This document shows, piece by piece, positions 45,301 to 55,474 of a DNA stretch of 64,000 nucleotides. The first letter of the stretch is position 1; every line of letters begins with the position of its first letter. This DNA comes from Halomonas binhaiensis (GTDB lineage Bacteria; Pseudomonadota; Gammaproteobacteria; Pseudomonadales; Halomonadaceae), in the NCBI RefSeq assembly GCF_008329985.2, contig NZ_CP038437.2, positions 248,001 to 312,000 on the forward strand, written 5' to 3'. The notes below the pieces were generated by a model, which worked only from the letters and a program-made list of their open reading frames with translations, was not told the DNA's origin and searched no databases. Made by a program: the position numbers and the translations under genes.

Positions 45301-48300
45301 CACCGCATGCCGGGCCGGTCACGGACCCCAGTGTTGGTGACGGTGGTGTCAGTGATATCGATGCAGGTGACACTCTGCGCCTGGCGACCATCCTCAAGAA
45401 CACTGGCGGCGGTGGTGCTTACGATGTGGCCACCACCATAGAGATTCCCTCGGATCTGGCCTTTGTTGGCGGCAGTCTCGACGCTGCCAATCTGATCCTG
45501 ACCCGTGGCGATGGCACTGAATTGATCGAAGGCACCGACTACGAAGTCAACGGCAACACCATCACTCTGCTTGATGCTGACAACCAAGCCACGCTGCTGG
45601 CCGGTCGTGATGGCACCGACAACGACAACAATGGCCTCAACGTCATTGTCATTACTTACGACGTGCAGGTCGTGGCCGCAGTGGCCGCCAGCCGCACCAT
45701 GGGCAGTACCGCGACACTGAACAACTACGCCAGTGTCGAAGGTGGCGAGGACTTCACGCCCAATGATCTCAGCGATGATGCTACCCAGCAGGTTGCCGCT
45801 CCCGAAGTCAGCATCGGCTACAAGGACGGCAGCCTGACGGACGACGATTCCAGTGAGTCCCACACCAGCGGCACCAATCTGGTGGTGGGGGAGAGCATGG
45901 ATTACGACATTGTCGTTACCCTACCCGAAGGCACTACCCAGGATCTCAATGTAAGCGACCTGATCCCGCCAGGCATGGTGCTGGATACCACCTTCAATGG
46001 TGGCCTCGGCTATGAGTTGATTCAGACAAGCGCTGGCAGTGGCGCCCTGAGTGCTGACTTCGCCGGTACTGTCAGCGTCGGCAGTGTCAATGCCGATGGC
46101 AGCCTGAGCTTTACTGCCAGTAGCGCTGATGCCGACAACGACACAGGCAACAACAGCTTTGTGATTCGCCTGCGCCTGATTGCCGATAATGTCCAGGGCA
46201 ACCAGCAAGGCACGACACATACCAATGATGCCGAGTTGAGCTACAGCGACCCGGATGGCGATGAGGTCAATGGCACGACCCCGCTGGATCGCAACGTTGC
46301 CAGCACCGGTGATGGTGTGGTGACCAATATCGTCGAGCCTACGGTAACGATCGAGCAGGAACTCACGGTCCCTGCCGATCCAGGTCCAGGCGTCGATTTT
46401 GGTGATGAGGTCGAGTTCACCATCACCCTGAACAATACATCCGGAACCGATGCCTTTGACCTGACCCTCAACACCCTGTTGCCTGAACACGTCGATGATC
46501 TGAGCATTGCCAGCGTTGTCGACAGTGCCGGTAACGTGACTGCGGCTGATTTCATCATTGAAGATGGCGTACTGCGTCTTGCCGATGGCTCGAACGTTGA
46601 CCTGAGCAATGGCCAGAGTATCACCATTACCATCTCCGGTACGGTGGGGCCTCTGGCGGCAGATTTCGCAAGCCTGAATAGCGAAGCCCAGGTGCAGTGG
46701 ACCAGTCTTGATGATGAAGTCACATCCAGTGTGGGCGAGGAACGCACTGGTGTAGATGGTGCCCTGAACAGTGGTGTACTCAACGATTACCAGCAGCAGG
46801 ACATCCTGGCGATTCCGGTGGCCCAGGAATTACGCGTTTCTCGAGTGGGAGGGCTGGATGATACCAGCGCGGCGGACCCGACCAGTGGCCCTAGCGAGGA
46901 TGTTGCCGTCGGCGAGATCATTCGCTATCGCGTCGTTGGCCTGATTCCAGAAGGGCTGCCGACCAATTACAGCCTGACGATCCAGGTGGATGAAGGCCTT
47001 ACCATCCTGCCGGAAACCGCCAACCAGATTCTGATAGCACTGATCTCGAACGGTAATGGCCTGTTCCCGATAGTGGATACCGGAGCCAACCAGATCGACG
47101 GCAATGAACAGTCACCGGAAGCGGGGGATATTCCAACCGACCTGTCCAATGGTCCGTCCGGAGTCCTCAACCCGAACCTCTACACGATCTCGGCGGATGG
47201 GCGCACGCTGACCATCAACTTGGCAACCATCGCCAATAACGACGACGGCGACAAACCTCCCGAACAGGATGATGCAGAAGGCATCAGCCTGGAGTTCAAT
47301 GTTCGCGTTGATAATGTGGCGGGCAATATCGCTGGCACCCAGCTTGGCATGACGGTTACCGAAAGTCGTAATGGCACAGACTTCACCAGTGAGCGTATCG
47401 TCGAGAATATCGCAGAGCCTGGCTTCAGCGGTCTCGACAAGAGCGTGGTCGACTTCGATCCAGGGGTGGGCAGCAGTACCGGCAACGCCGTGGTGGATGT
47501 CGGTTTCTCCCAGAATGGCACTGCACCGGCCTATGATGTGTCGCTTACGGATGCCTTCCCGGAAGGCAGCAATTATACCGTCAATAGCGTGACCATAGAT
47601 GGTGTGAGCTATGACCTGGGCTCGCTGCCGGATGGTGTCAGTGTCGATACAACGGATGGCGTTACCGTTACCTTTGCCCAGCTTGATCCTGGACAGAGTG
47701 TCACCGTCAACTACAGCGTCGATGTGCCCAACGATAGCGTGGTCGCCGAAGCTGATGCTCAGGCCACATTGACCTGGTCGAGCCTGCCGGAAGACTTCAC
47801 TGAGTTTGCCGGTAGCACGGTGGGGGCGGATGGCTCGGTAGAAGGTGAGCGTGATGGCCGTGATGGCGCAGGTGGCGTCAACGACTACATTCTCACGGAT
47901 GGTGCTGGACTGGGCATCATCGAAGGTACGTTGTGGGATGATACCAACAATGCCAATGGTGTTCAGGATGCGGACGAAGCCGCTTTCGCCGGCCAGACAG
48001 TCACCCTGACCTGGGCGGGCAACGATGGCCAGTTCGGCAGCGCAGATGACGAGCAATTCACCATCGAAACCGATGCCAATGGCCAATATCAGTTTGGTGT
48101 GTTGCCCACGGGGCTATATCGCATCACTGCCGCGGATGAATTCACCGATGCCGATGCAGGCGATGTACGCGCCCGCTACGACAGCGATGGCGGCACCTTC
48201 GGCGATGGCAGCCTGGCCGATATCACCATCACCCTTGGCGAGGGCAGCGAAAGCCCTGCCAATATCGGCTATGTGCAACTCAACGATGCCCCGGTCAACG

Positions 48301-51300
48301 AGGGGGTGGATAGCGCAACCGCCGAGGGTGATGAAGATGCCGTCATCGACATTACTGGCCTGTCGATTTCCGATCCGGATGCCCGCGATTCGGATACCTT
48401 GCAAGTCACGCTGGAAGTGCTGAGTGGCACCCTGAGCATCGACGATGCTGGCGGTGCAGATCTCCAGGGGGATGGCTCGGCGACACTGGTGATCACCGGT
48501 ACCGTGGCACAGATCAATACGGCACTGTCCAACCTTACCTATCAGGGCAACCTGAACTTCAATGGTGAGGACACCCTGACCATTACCACCAATGATCAGG
48601 GTAGCTTCGGCGATAACCCCGACGTGGATCTGGGAAATGGTATCCCTGGCCAGAACCCGGATGATGCCCTGGAAGATGTCGACACCCTGGTCATCACGGT
48701 CAATGCGGTCAATGATGCACCCACCGCCAACGATGATACGGCCATTGCTGTGGAAGCCGGTGGTACCAACAACAACCAAGTGGGTGTCGATCCCAATGGC
48801 TTCGTGCTCAACAACGATACCGATGTGGATATCGCGACCAACGACGATGTGTTGAGCGTGATTCAGGCTGGTATGGATGCTGACAACCTGCAGGCAGTGG
48901 ATGCCGACCCCAGCCAGCCACTGGAAATTGCCGGTACCTATGGCACCCTGATCATCGGCAGTGATGGTTTTGCCCAGTATATCGTCGACAACGACAACCC
49001 GGACGTTCAGGCATTGCGTCAGTCCGGAGATACTCTGAGCGAGAGCTTTGTCTACGAGATTGCCGACCTGGCAGATGCCACGTCCCAGGCCAGCATTAGC
49101 GTGACCATCCAGGGCGCCAACGATACTCCCGTGGCCGAGGATGATACTGCGACGGCTATCGAGGCGGGTGGCGTCAACAATGGTTCCGGCGGCCAGGATG
49201 CCAGCGGTAATGTACTCGACAACGACAGTGATGTGGATGAATACGGCGAGACTCAGGCGGTCAGCGCTATTCGAGTGGGTGACAAGGACGCTGATGGAGC
49301 CTTCACCGATGTCAGCGCAGGCACCGGCAGTGCTGACGGCACCAGCATCACGGGGCAGTACGGTACTCTGACCATCGGTGCCGATGGCAGTTACCTCTAT
49401 GTGGTCGACAACGACAATACCGATGTTCAGCGCCTGACTGATGGCGACAGCCTGAGTGAAGATTTCAGCTATGTGGTTACCGATGCTGGAGGCCTGGACG
49501 ATATTGCCACCCTGACCATCACCATCGATGGCAGTCAGGACAACCCGGTCGCCACCGACAACTCGACCACCGCCCAGGCGCCATCCACCGATGGCAATAC
49601 TCCTGCACAAAATGGCACTGGCAATCTGATCACCGATGATGACGGTGATGGTGTCGATGACGATGTCGATGAGGTCGACCAACCTAATACCAACCTGGCG
49701 GTGAATGGTATCCGCACGGGTGAAGAAAGTGCCGGCGGCACTCTGACCGAAGTGACAGCCGGCACGGATGTTACAGGCAGTTATGGCACCCTGACCGTCA
49801 ATCCTGACGGCAGCTATGAGTATGTTGTCGATGGCAGCAATCCGGATGTCCAGGCGCTGGCCGCCGGTGAGACCATCACCGAGACCTTTACCTATCAACT
49901 GGTCGATACCGACGGCAATACCGACCTCGCTCAACTGGTAGTGACCATCACTGGTGCCAACGATCCGCCTGTTCCAGTGGATGACAATGCCACTGCCATC
50001 GAGGCGGGCGGCGTTGACAATGGCACCCCCGGGGTCGACCCGAGCGGCAATGTGCTGGACAACGATAGTGATGTCGACGACCCGACGGCTGACTTGAGCG
50101 TCAGTGATTTTTCCCAGGGTGGAACGTCGGTGGCTGCCGGTCAGACGATCACAGGAGCCTATGGCAGCCTGACGATCAACGCCGATGGTAGCTATAGCTA
50201 TGTACTGGACAACGACAATCCGCAAGTTCAGGCATTGCGAACGGCCGGTAACACCCTTGGCGAGGTGTTCACTTATACCGTTGTAGATCCTGCTGGCAGT
50301 GCCACTACTGCCACGCTGACCATCACCATCGAAGGGCGTAACGATACCCCTGTCGCCAATGATGATGATGCCACCGCCATCGAGGCAGGCGGCATCGATA
50401 ACGGCACGCCGGGTAGCGACCCCAGCGGTAATGTGCTGGACAACGACAGTGATGTGGATGGCGCTGACAACGGCGAGACCAAGAGCGTGGTCAGTGTCAG
50501 CCAGGGAAGCAATAGCGCCCAGGCCGGGGAGTCCCTCGCTGGGCAATACGGCACTTTGGTGATCAATGCCGACGGCAGCTACACCTATGTGGTCGATAAC
50601 GACAACCCTGACGTGCAGGCGCTGCGCACATCCGGCCAGACGCTGACCGATAACTTCGACTACGTGATGCGTGACACGGCTGGAGCAACCTCACAGGCCG
50701 CCCTGACCATCGTCATCCAGGGGGCCAACGATACACCTGTGGCCAATGATGACAGTGCCATCGCTGTCGAGGCGGGCGGGATCGATAACGGCACGCCAGG
50801 CACCGATCCAAGCGGTAATGTGCTGGACAACGATAGTGATGTGGATGGCGCTGACAACGGTGAGACCAAGACCGTGGTCAGTGTCAGCCAGGGAAGCAAT
50901 AGCGCTCAGGCCGGGGAATCCCTCGCCGGGCAATACGGCACTCTGGTGATCAATGCCGATGGCAGCTACCGCTATGTGGTCGATAACGACAACCCCGACG
51001 TGCAGGCCTTGCGTACACCTGGCCAGACACTGACCGAGAACTTCGACTATGTAATGCGAGACACGGCTGGGGCCAACGCTTCAGCACGCCTGACGATTGT
51101 CATTCAGGGCGCTAACGATACGCCTGTCGCCAATGATGACAGTGCCATCGCTGTCGAGGCGGGGGGGACCAATAACGGTAGTGGTGGTGTCGACCCCAGC
51201 GGTAATGTGCTGGACAACGATACCGATGTCGATGCCGGTGACAACAAGATCGTGACCGGCATACGCACGGGCTCCGAAGCTGAAGATGGAGACCTGCTCG

Positions 51301-53804
51301 GTGTAGCAGGCAACCGCACCATTGCCGGAGAGTATGGCAGCCTGACCATCCATGCTGATGGCAGTTTCACCTATGTGGTCGACAACAGCCTGGCTGCCGT
51401 GCAGGCCCTGGTGCCGGGAGAGACATTGCAGGAAGCGTTCACCTATCGCATGCGTGATACAGCGGGGGATACCGATATCGCCCAGTTGACGCTGACGATT
51501 CGGGGCGCCTGGGATGCACCGGTAGCCAGCAATGACTTCGCCTATGCAGTGGCAGATACCCCGGACAACCCCACGCCCGGTATCGATCCCAGCGGCAATC
51601 TGCTGTCCAACGACAGTGATGTCGATGGCAACGATTCCCTCGGCGTTGGTGGCGTTCGTGCCGGAGCAGAAAGTGCTGGCGCAGTACCAGACAACATGAC
51701 GGACGCCGGCGTCACCATTGTCGGTGATTACGGCACCCTGACGGTCATGCCGGACGGCAGCTACACCTATGTGGTGGATGATGCTGCCCTGGTGGGGTTG
51801 GATCCGCTGGGCTTTGTTGTCGACCGCTTCACCTATAGCGCTCAGGACCTGGGTGGGTTGACCGACCCAGCACAGTTGACCGTGTTCGTGCGTGGGCGCA
51901 ATGAAGCCCCGGTGGCGGAAAACGATACCGGCCAGGCCATCGAAGCGGGAGGCCTCGGCAATGCCACACCTGGAAGTCCTGCCAACGGCAATGTCCTCGA
52001 CAATGACAGCGACCCGGATGCAGATGTCGCTCCTGGCCCTTCCGGTCCCAATCTGCAGGTCATCGGCATCCGTACCGGAGATATCGATGGCAGTGGCTCA
52101 GCAGGTGCCGTTGGCGAATATCTGCAGGGCCAGTACGGACGCCTGATCATCAACAGCGATGGCAGCTACACCTACGAGGTCAATGATGATGACCCGGCGG
52201 TCCAGGCATTGCGCCAGAGCGGCCAGACGCTGGTAGATGTGTTCACCTACACCATCGGTGATCGCTGGGCGGCTGAATCCAGTGCTGAACTCTCGGTTAC
52301 CATCGATGGCCGCAACGATACCCCGATTGCCTCGGATGACGATGCCACTGCCGTCGAGGCCGGAGGTATCGACAATGGCACTCCCGGCATCGACCCGAGT
52401 GGCAATGTGCTCGACAATGACACCGATGTCGATGGTACTGGCTATGGTGAGACCAAGCACGTGGTCAGCGTCAGCCAGGGGAATGGTACTGCACTGGCTG
52501 GCCAGACGTTACAGGGTCGCTACGGCACGCTGATCATCAACGCTGACGGCAGTTACCGCTACGAAGTCGACAACGACAATCCGACTGTCCAGGCGCTGCG
52601 AACGGCAGGCGAGACGCTCACCGAACGCTTCGACTATGTGATGCGCGACACGGCGGGAGATACTTCCAATGCCCGCCTGACCATTGTCATTCAGGGCGCC
52701 AATGACAACCCGGTCGCCCGTGACGACAGCAACTTCGCCAGCGATCAGACTCCTGAGCCTCAGGCCACCGGCAACGTGCTGCCCAATGACAACGATGTAG
52801 ATGGAGGCGACGAGCTGCACGTGGTCGACGTACGCCCACTCGATGGTGGCGATACAGCAGCAGCCGGCCAGGCACTCTATGGGCGTTATGGCACGTTGCT
52901 GCTCAATGCCGATGGCAGTTATGAATACATCATCGACATGAGCAACAGCGAGGTGTTGCGGGCAGCCGGGCGCGGCGCCATTCTGGATGACGTCTTTGTC
53001 TATCGCATCACTGACAAGGCTGGCGCTACTGCCACTGCGAATCTCACCATCACCCTGGATATTGCGGCACCCTACATCCCCGTGAAAGACGGTATCGGAC
53101 CGCATTTTCTCGATCGCGATCCCTGGCAACCGGGGCCGGGCAGCGATCTTGGCTTCGAGCCCGTCGTCTATGTCACTCCGGAGGTCCAGCGCAGCAATCT
53201 TGAGGCTTCCAACTACCTGCGTCTCAGTCATGGTGCCAACCCCCGCCTGGTGACGTTGCCCGAAATTCAATCGCTCTCGCTTGCTGAAGGGCTGGGGCAG
53301 GTGGAGGGGCAGTTCGTCCGCGATAGCGTCCTGATCAGTCGCGCCTTTGCCGAACAGGACAGCCTGTTGTTGCTCGGCCGCCATGGCCGCACGAGCCTGA
53401 GTGCCGATGGCCTGTTGCCCGATCCGTCCTTCTACGCACCGACCCGAAGTGCCATGTTCGAAGGCACCTTGAGCGATGACGATGCACCACAACAGGCGCC
53501 GTCGCAGCAGAGTGCTCCGTCCTTGGCTCCGCAGGCCAATGACGGACGTCCGGCCTTGCCGCCTGGCGCACGCTGGGTCGATGGGCCTCCCGCTCTGAGT
53601 GACGGCTCGGAGGGGCATGACGGTAGTGTTGCGGACAATGCGAGCACAGCAGATTCCACTCTGACAGCTAACACAACGATAGCTAACACAACGACAGCTT
53701 CGGCAATGCCAGACGCAGCGACCTCTGTCGCACCAAGTTTCCGCCAGCAGCTGCTGGCTGCCACCCAGCATGTAGTGCCTTTTTCTGGGGAGTCGGATTC
53801 ATGA
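42366..53804 (+). CDS. Giant LEPR-XLL/DUF4347/VCBS-repeat surface protein
   Basis: 3812 residues. The N-terminus carries the LEPR-XLL export-type motif ALEPRLLFDGA at 12-22 in place of a signal peptide. A DUF4347 domain follows at ~65-215 (LVVLDSRLDPQQ, EIFSHGADGQFLLG, LLLYGCRVG). Residues ~230-1840 are DUF11-like beta domains, ~1850-1950 an SdrD B-like module (IIEGTLWDDTNNANGVQD), ~1975-2110 a cadherin-like unit, and ~2115-3560 eleven VCBS repeats of ~130 residues with SGNVLDNDSDVD blocks. The last 240 residues are Ala/Ser/Pro/Gln-rich and lack RTX nonapeptides. It is strongly acidic, as extracellular proteins of halophiles are. The next gene overlaps its end, linking it to a TolC/HlyD/M50 export set. 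Likely a large adhesin or biofilm matrix protein. Confidence 0.93.
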   Translation: MKGTRPRPRLIALEPRLLFDGAAAAAVDQETPDHQNDRGVDTTHHAAMNADQEVQEASRSQLQAKRHLVVLDSRLDPQQRQSIIDNTRDTAELVVVESGQDGIDAITSALAGMDDVASIEIFSHGADGQFLLGNSHVSVDTLPQLEQQLGQWRDALNADADLLLYGCRVGEGASGQQLIDGLADATGADVAASDDDTGEARFGGDWQLETTRGDIDQQTGTDLVGLASMEGLLPAAPTVSLGAASQEVPLGESFDFTVSFRNTSAEIGYAPFIHLYVPTTGKDGAGAEIDDGITVNSASYVGGNLPITTVTFDDNGQAEHPIAKDANGNAVIINAADYGYRAGDTLVVVEIPFSSFGPDQPAIEVTFTATLSDLADTSATDGSPELDITAIGGFELGHDPLDNPQDDPSVIGTNPSVITIMPTVVDVEQTLNMTEDETATGENYIHSLTTTIKPAGIDPEVQTINNVVVTQPVPTNVQVTSIDPGSGTLTSITLASGQVVTNPTIIQAMIDRDDVFITEYTVEYAELTGAESSTVEFYVPEQDAEGNPVINPDTGDDVTITFDAPTGSGEWDPIDDRDEPDGGGTIDFSGTGEPISFTAKSIALHKTATIVTDTGAPGLTPGDTLDYQLQMTLSDYFAFGSSSQEQGQFVVTDTLGNGQTVQGTPTMTVTFVDGDGNVQQDVTVDLIYTEITNSDGTTALEFDVAASMEAAFPGQPWLAGDDAFDQVHDGTPTSATINYTTVIAEEYATGVDHPAINEGDSVSNSAVVNADILIDENNTTGFDESDNSSTETTVPTGQVDITIPSGDAELSPGEDVTFTISYDLITGDHENFTLTVYLPLPLLDTSGINWTEGSGPNTWALNAANTHGGEIISVASGPGNSLVFTFADVSDATAPSTIAIDFTMTVGDQPFADQRSLDVLAQSSQTTTLDKNELISEDVVRVQSVAEPVVDITHGVVSASNGTVSGTDGNWAAPGSSGAPHAGPVTDPSVGDGGVSDIDAGDTLRLATILKNTGGGGAYDVATTIEIPSDLAFVGGSLDAANLILTRGDGTELIEGTDYEVNGNTITLLDADNQATLLAGRDGTDNDNNGLNVIVITYDVQVVAAVAASRTMGSTATLNNYASVEGGEDFTPNDLSDDATQQVAAPEVSIGYKDGSLTDDDSSESHTSGTNLVVGESMDYDIVVTLPEGTTQDLNVSDLIPPGMVLDTTFNGGLGYELIQTSAGSGALSADFAGTVSVGSVNADGSLSFTASSADADNDTGNNSFVIRLRLIADNVQGNQQGTTHTNDAELSYSDPDGDEVNGTTPLDRNVASTGDGVVTNIVEPTVTIEQELTVPADPGPGVDFGDEVEFTITLNNTSGTDAFDLTLNTLLPEHVDDLSIASVVDSAGNVTAADFIIEDGVLRLADGSNVDLSNGQSITITISGTVGPLAADFASLNSEAQVQWTSLDDEVTSSVGEERTGVDGALNSGVLNDYQQQDILAIPVAQELRVSRVGGLDDTSAADPTSGPSEDVAVGEIIRYRVVGLIPEGLPTNYSLTIQVDEGLTILPETANQILIALISNGNGLFPIVDTGANQIDGNEQSPEAGDIPTDLSNGPSGVLNPNLYTISADGRTLTINLATIANNDDGDKPPEQDDAEGISLEFNVRVDNVAGNIAGTQLGMTVTESRNGTDFTSERIVENIAEPGFSGLDKSVVDFDPGVGSSTGNAVVDVGFSQNGTAPAYDVSLTDAFPEGSNYTVNSVTIDGVSYDLGSLPDGVSVDTTDGVTVTFAQLDPGQSVTVNYSVDVPNDSVVAEADAQATLTWSSLPEDFTEFAGSTVGADGSVEGERDGRDGAGGVNDYILTDGAGLGIIEGTLWDDTNNANGVQDADEAAFAGQTVTLTWAGNDGQFGSADDEQFTIETDANGQYQFGVLPTGLYRITAADEFTDADAGDVRARYDSDGGTFGDGSLADITITLGEGSESPANIGYVQLNDAPVNEGVDSATAEGDEDAVIDITGLSISDPDARDSDTLQVTLEVLSGTLSIDDAGGADLQGDGSATLVITGTVAQINTALSNLTYQGNLNFNGEDTLTITTNDQGSFGDNPDVDLGNGIPGQNPDDALEDVDTLVITVNAVNDAPTANDDTAIAVEAGGTNNNQVGVDPNGFVLNNDTDVDIATNDDVLSVIQAGMDADNLQAVDADPSQPLEIAGTYGTLIIGSDGFAQYIVDNDNPDVQALRQSGDTLSESFVYEIADLADATSQASISVTIQGANDTPVAEDDTATAIEAGGVNNGSGGQDASGNVLDNDSDVDEYGETQAVSAIRVGDKDADGAFTDVSAGTGSADGTSITGQYGTLTIGADGSYLYVVDNDNTDVQRLTDGDSLSEDFSYVVTDAGGLDDIATLTITIDGSQDNPVATDNSTTAQAPSTDGNTPAQNGTGNLITDDDGDGVDDDVDEVDQPNTNLAVNGIRTGEESAGGTLTEVTAGTDVTGSYGTLTVNPDGSYEYVVDGSNPDVQALAAGETITETFTYQLVDTDGNTDLAQLVVTITGANDPPVPVDDNATAIEAGGVDNGTPGVDPSGNVLDNDSDVDDPTADLSVSDFSQGGTSVAAGQTITGAYGSLTINADGSYSYVLDNDNPQVQALRTAGNTLGEVFTYTVVDPAGSATTATLTITIEGRNDTPVANDDDATAIEAGGIDNGTPGSDPSGNVLDNDSDVDGADNGETKSVVSVSQGSNSAQAGESLAGQYGTLVINADGSYTYVVDNDNPDVQALRTSGQTLTDNFDYVMRDTAGATSQAALTIVIQGANDTPVANDDSAIAVEAGGIDNGTPGTDPSGNVLDNDSDVDGADNGETKTVVSVSQGSNSAQAGESLAGQYGTLVINADGSYRYVVDNDNPDVQALRTPGQTLTENFDYVMRDTAGANASARLTIVIQGANDTPVANDDSAIAVEAGGTNNGSGGVDPSGNVLDNDTDVDAGDNKIVTGIRTGSEAEDGDLLGVAGNRTIAGEYGSLTIHADGSFTYVVDNSLAAVQALVPGETLQEAFTYRMRDTAGDTDIAQLTLTIRGAWDAPVASNDFAYAVADTPDNPTPGIDPSGNLLSNDSDVDGNDSLGVGGVRAGAESAGAVPDNMTDAGVTIVGDYGTLTVMPDGSYTYVVDDAALVGLDPLGFVVDRFTYSAQDLGGLTDPAQLTVFVRGRNEAPVAENDTGQAIEAGGLGNATPGSPANGNVLDNDSDPDADVAPGPSGPNLQVIGIRTGDIDGSGSAGAVGEYLQGQYGRLIINSDGSYTYEVNDDDPAVQALRQSGQTLVDVFTYTIGDRWAAESSAELSVTIDGRNDTPIASDDDATAVEAGGIDNGTPGIDPSGNVLDNDTDVDGTGYGETKHVVSVSQGNGTALAGQTLQGRYGTLIINADGSYRYEVDNDNPTVQALRTAGETLTERFDYVMRDTAGDTSNARLTIVIQGANDNPVARDDSNFASDQTPEPQATGNVLPNDNDVDGGDELHVVDVRPLDGGDTAAAGQALYGRYGTLLLNADGSYEYIIDMSNSEVLRAAGRGAILDDVFVYRITDKAGATATANLTITLDIAAPYIPVKDGIGPHFLDRDPWQPGPGSDLGFEPVVYVTPEVQRSNLEASNYLRLSHGANPRLVTLPEIQSLSLAEGLGQVEGQFVRDSVLISRAFAEQDSLLLLGRHGRTSLSADGLLPDPSFYAPTRSAMFEGTLSDDDAPQQAPSQQSAPSLAPQANDGRPALPPGARWVDGPPALSDGSEGHDGSVADNASTADSTLTANTTIANTTTASAMPDAATSVAPSFRQQLLAATQHVVPFSGESDS
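48713..53070 (+). repeat. Eleven VCBS repeat units within the giant gene
   Basis: Units begin near 48713, 49120, 49537, 49960, 50341, 50728, 51115, 51510, 51900, 52315 and 52700, with spacing of about 380-420 bases. Most open with NDTPVANDD and EAGG blocks. Units five and six (387 bases apart) are nearly identical at DNA level, marking a recent tandem duplication; units three and eight are the most divergent. Confidence 0.85.
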
Positions 53805-53827
53805 TCCCATTGCGACAAGGATATCGT

Positions 53828-55474
53828 ATGGCTCGCTTTCCTCTGACAACAATCAGCGCGGCAGTCGTCGCCTCGATGACACTCACTGCCTGTTCCAGCC
53901 TCGAGCTGAACCCGTACAGCCAATCGGAAGTCCGACAACGGGCGATCAGCGATCAGGCCCATATGTATCAGGAACAGGAACCCCTGAACCAACCGGTGAC
54001 CTTCTACCAGGCGGCGGCGCGGGCACTGAAGTACAACCTCGACTATCGGCTGAAGCTGATGGAAAGCGCTCTGGCAGCGAACCTGAGGGATGTGTCGCGT
54101 CATGAACTGTTGCCGCAGTTGATTGCCGAGGCGGGTTACAGCGACCGCAACAATGACTCCGGCGGCACTTCGATCGGTATCGAGGACGGGGAAGAAAGCT
54201 TGCGTCCTTCGACTTCGGAAGAGCGCTACAAGACCACTGCCGGTCTGGGGCTGAGCTGGAGCCTGCTGGATTTCGGCCTCGCCTACTATGAAAACCAGCA
54301 GAAGGCCGACAAGATCTTGATGGCGGAGGAGCGCCGTCGCCGAGTGGCACAGAATGTGTTGCGTGATGTGCGCAATGCCTATTGGCGAGCGCTGGCCGCC
54401 CAGCGCCTGATTCCACAGCTGGATATCCTGCTGGCGCGCACGGAAGTGGCGCTGGATGCGGCGCGCCAGGCCCAGCAGCAAGGGCTGCTGCCACGTCAGG
54501 AAATTCTGGCTTATCAGCGCGCCTTGCTGGATTCGACCACCTTGCTGACCGCGCGTCGTCAGGATCTCGAGCTGGCCAAGACCGAACTGGCAGCGTTGAT
54601 GGCCTTACCACCGGGCACGCGCCTGGAGCTGGCCGACGAACCAGAACCGGTACTGCCTCCGGAGCCGGCCAATATCGAGCAGCTGGAACAGCTGGCGCTG
54701 GAGGAACGCCCCGAGATCATGGAAGAGTGGTATGGCAAGCGGGTCAATCAGAATGACCTGGAAGCGGCCAAGTTGCGCCTGTGGCCCAATGTTTCGGTCA
54801 ACGCAGGCTTCTATTATGACTCCAACGACTACCTGTACAACAACGACTGGTCCCAGACAGGGGTCAATGTGTCGCTGAATCTGCTGCGGTTGTTGCAGTA
54901 CCCGGATCTCAACAACGCCCAGGAAACCCAGGGTGATGTGGACGACCTGCGCCGTACGGCGCTGTCGATGGCCGTACTGACCCAGGTACGTGTCGGTGCA
55001 CTGCGCTACCACCTGGCCAGGGAAGAGCTGGAATATGCAGATGAAAGTCTGCGAGTCGATGACGAACTGCTCGATTACGCCAAAGCTGCCGCTTCGACAT
55101 CGATTGGCTCCGAACTGGAAGTGATCCGCGCCCAGAGTCGCTATCTGCTTTCGCAATACCAACGTGAGGCAGCCTATTCACGGGCCCAGGAAGCTTGGGG
55201 CAGGCTGTTCAACTCCGTGGGCCTGGATGTGCTGCCGGATAGCATTGCTGATGACAGCATCCAGACCCTGGCCAGTGAGCTTGAGCGCATGATGAGCGCC
55301 CATGAAAGAAACGGCATCATTGCTGGGCCGCCTCCTGCCCTGCAACCGGTTTCTTCCCCCGCACCTTCCGAACCGGCAGCGGGTAACACTCAGGCGTCCG
55401 CCGCACCACTACCACGACAGAATGCAGGAGAGGGTGAAGGAGAGGGTGCGCATGGGGGAAGCCATGTTATCTGA
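53828..55474 (+). CDS. TolC-family outer-membrane lipoprotein
   Basis: 548 residues from the ATG at 53828, which has AAGGA six bases upstream and gives a lipoprotein signal with lipobox LTAC (Cys near 19). An ATG at 53801 overlapping the giant gene stop (ATGA) adds nine residues. The core shows the two-fold outer-membrane efflux pattern: YQAAARALKYNLDYRLKLME near 60, LGLSWSLLDFGLAYY near 140, VSVNAGFYYDSNDYLYNNDW and LNLLRLLQYPDLNNAQ near 330. It would form the outer-membrane tunnel of the export set. The C-terminal ~60 residues are Pro/Ala/Gly-rich. Such a lipidated TolC resembles OprM-type channels. Confidence 0.92.
   Translation: MARFPLTTISAAVVASMTLTACSSLELNPYSQSEVRQRAISDQAHMYQEQEPLNQPVTFYQAAARALKYNLDYRLKLMESALAANLRDVSRHELLPQLIAEAGYSDRNNDSGGTSIGIEDGEESLRPSTSEERYKTTAGLGLSWSLLDFGLAYYENQQKADKILMAEERRRRVAQNVLRDVRNAYWRALAAQRLIPQLDILLARTEVALDAARQAQQQGLLPRQEILAYQRALLDSTTLLTARRQDLELAKTELAALMALPPGTRLELADEPEPVLPPEPANIEQLEQLALEERPEIMEEWYGKRVNQNDLEAAKLRLWPNVSVNAGFYYDSNDYLYNNDWSQTGVNVSLNLLRLLQYPDLNNAQETQGDVDDLRRTALSMAVLTQVRVGALRYHLAREELEYADESLRVDDELLDYAKAAASTSIGSELEVIRAQSRYLLSQYQREAAYSRAQEAWGRLFNSVGLDVLPDSIADDSIQTLASELERMMSAHERNGIIAGPPPALQPVSSPAPSEPAAGNTQASAAPLPRQNAGEGEGEGAHGGSHVI

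Noticed and set aside
48114..50546. 810-codon open frame on the minus strand inside the giant gene
   Set aside because: It is antisense to the VCBS repeats, has a repetitive sequence mirroring them and no ribosome site; the plus-strand frame has clear domains.
52509..53771. 420-codon minus-strand frame over the end of the giant gene
   Set aside because: Low-complexity shadow of the plus-strand coding region with no family match.
52000..53804. RTX calcium-binding repeats or a standard type I C-terminal signal in the giant protein
   Set aside because: No GGxGxDxxx nonapeptides are visible; the tail is Ala/Ser/Pro/Gln-rich.
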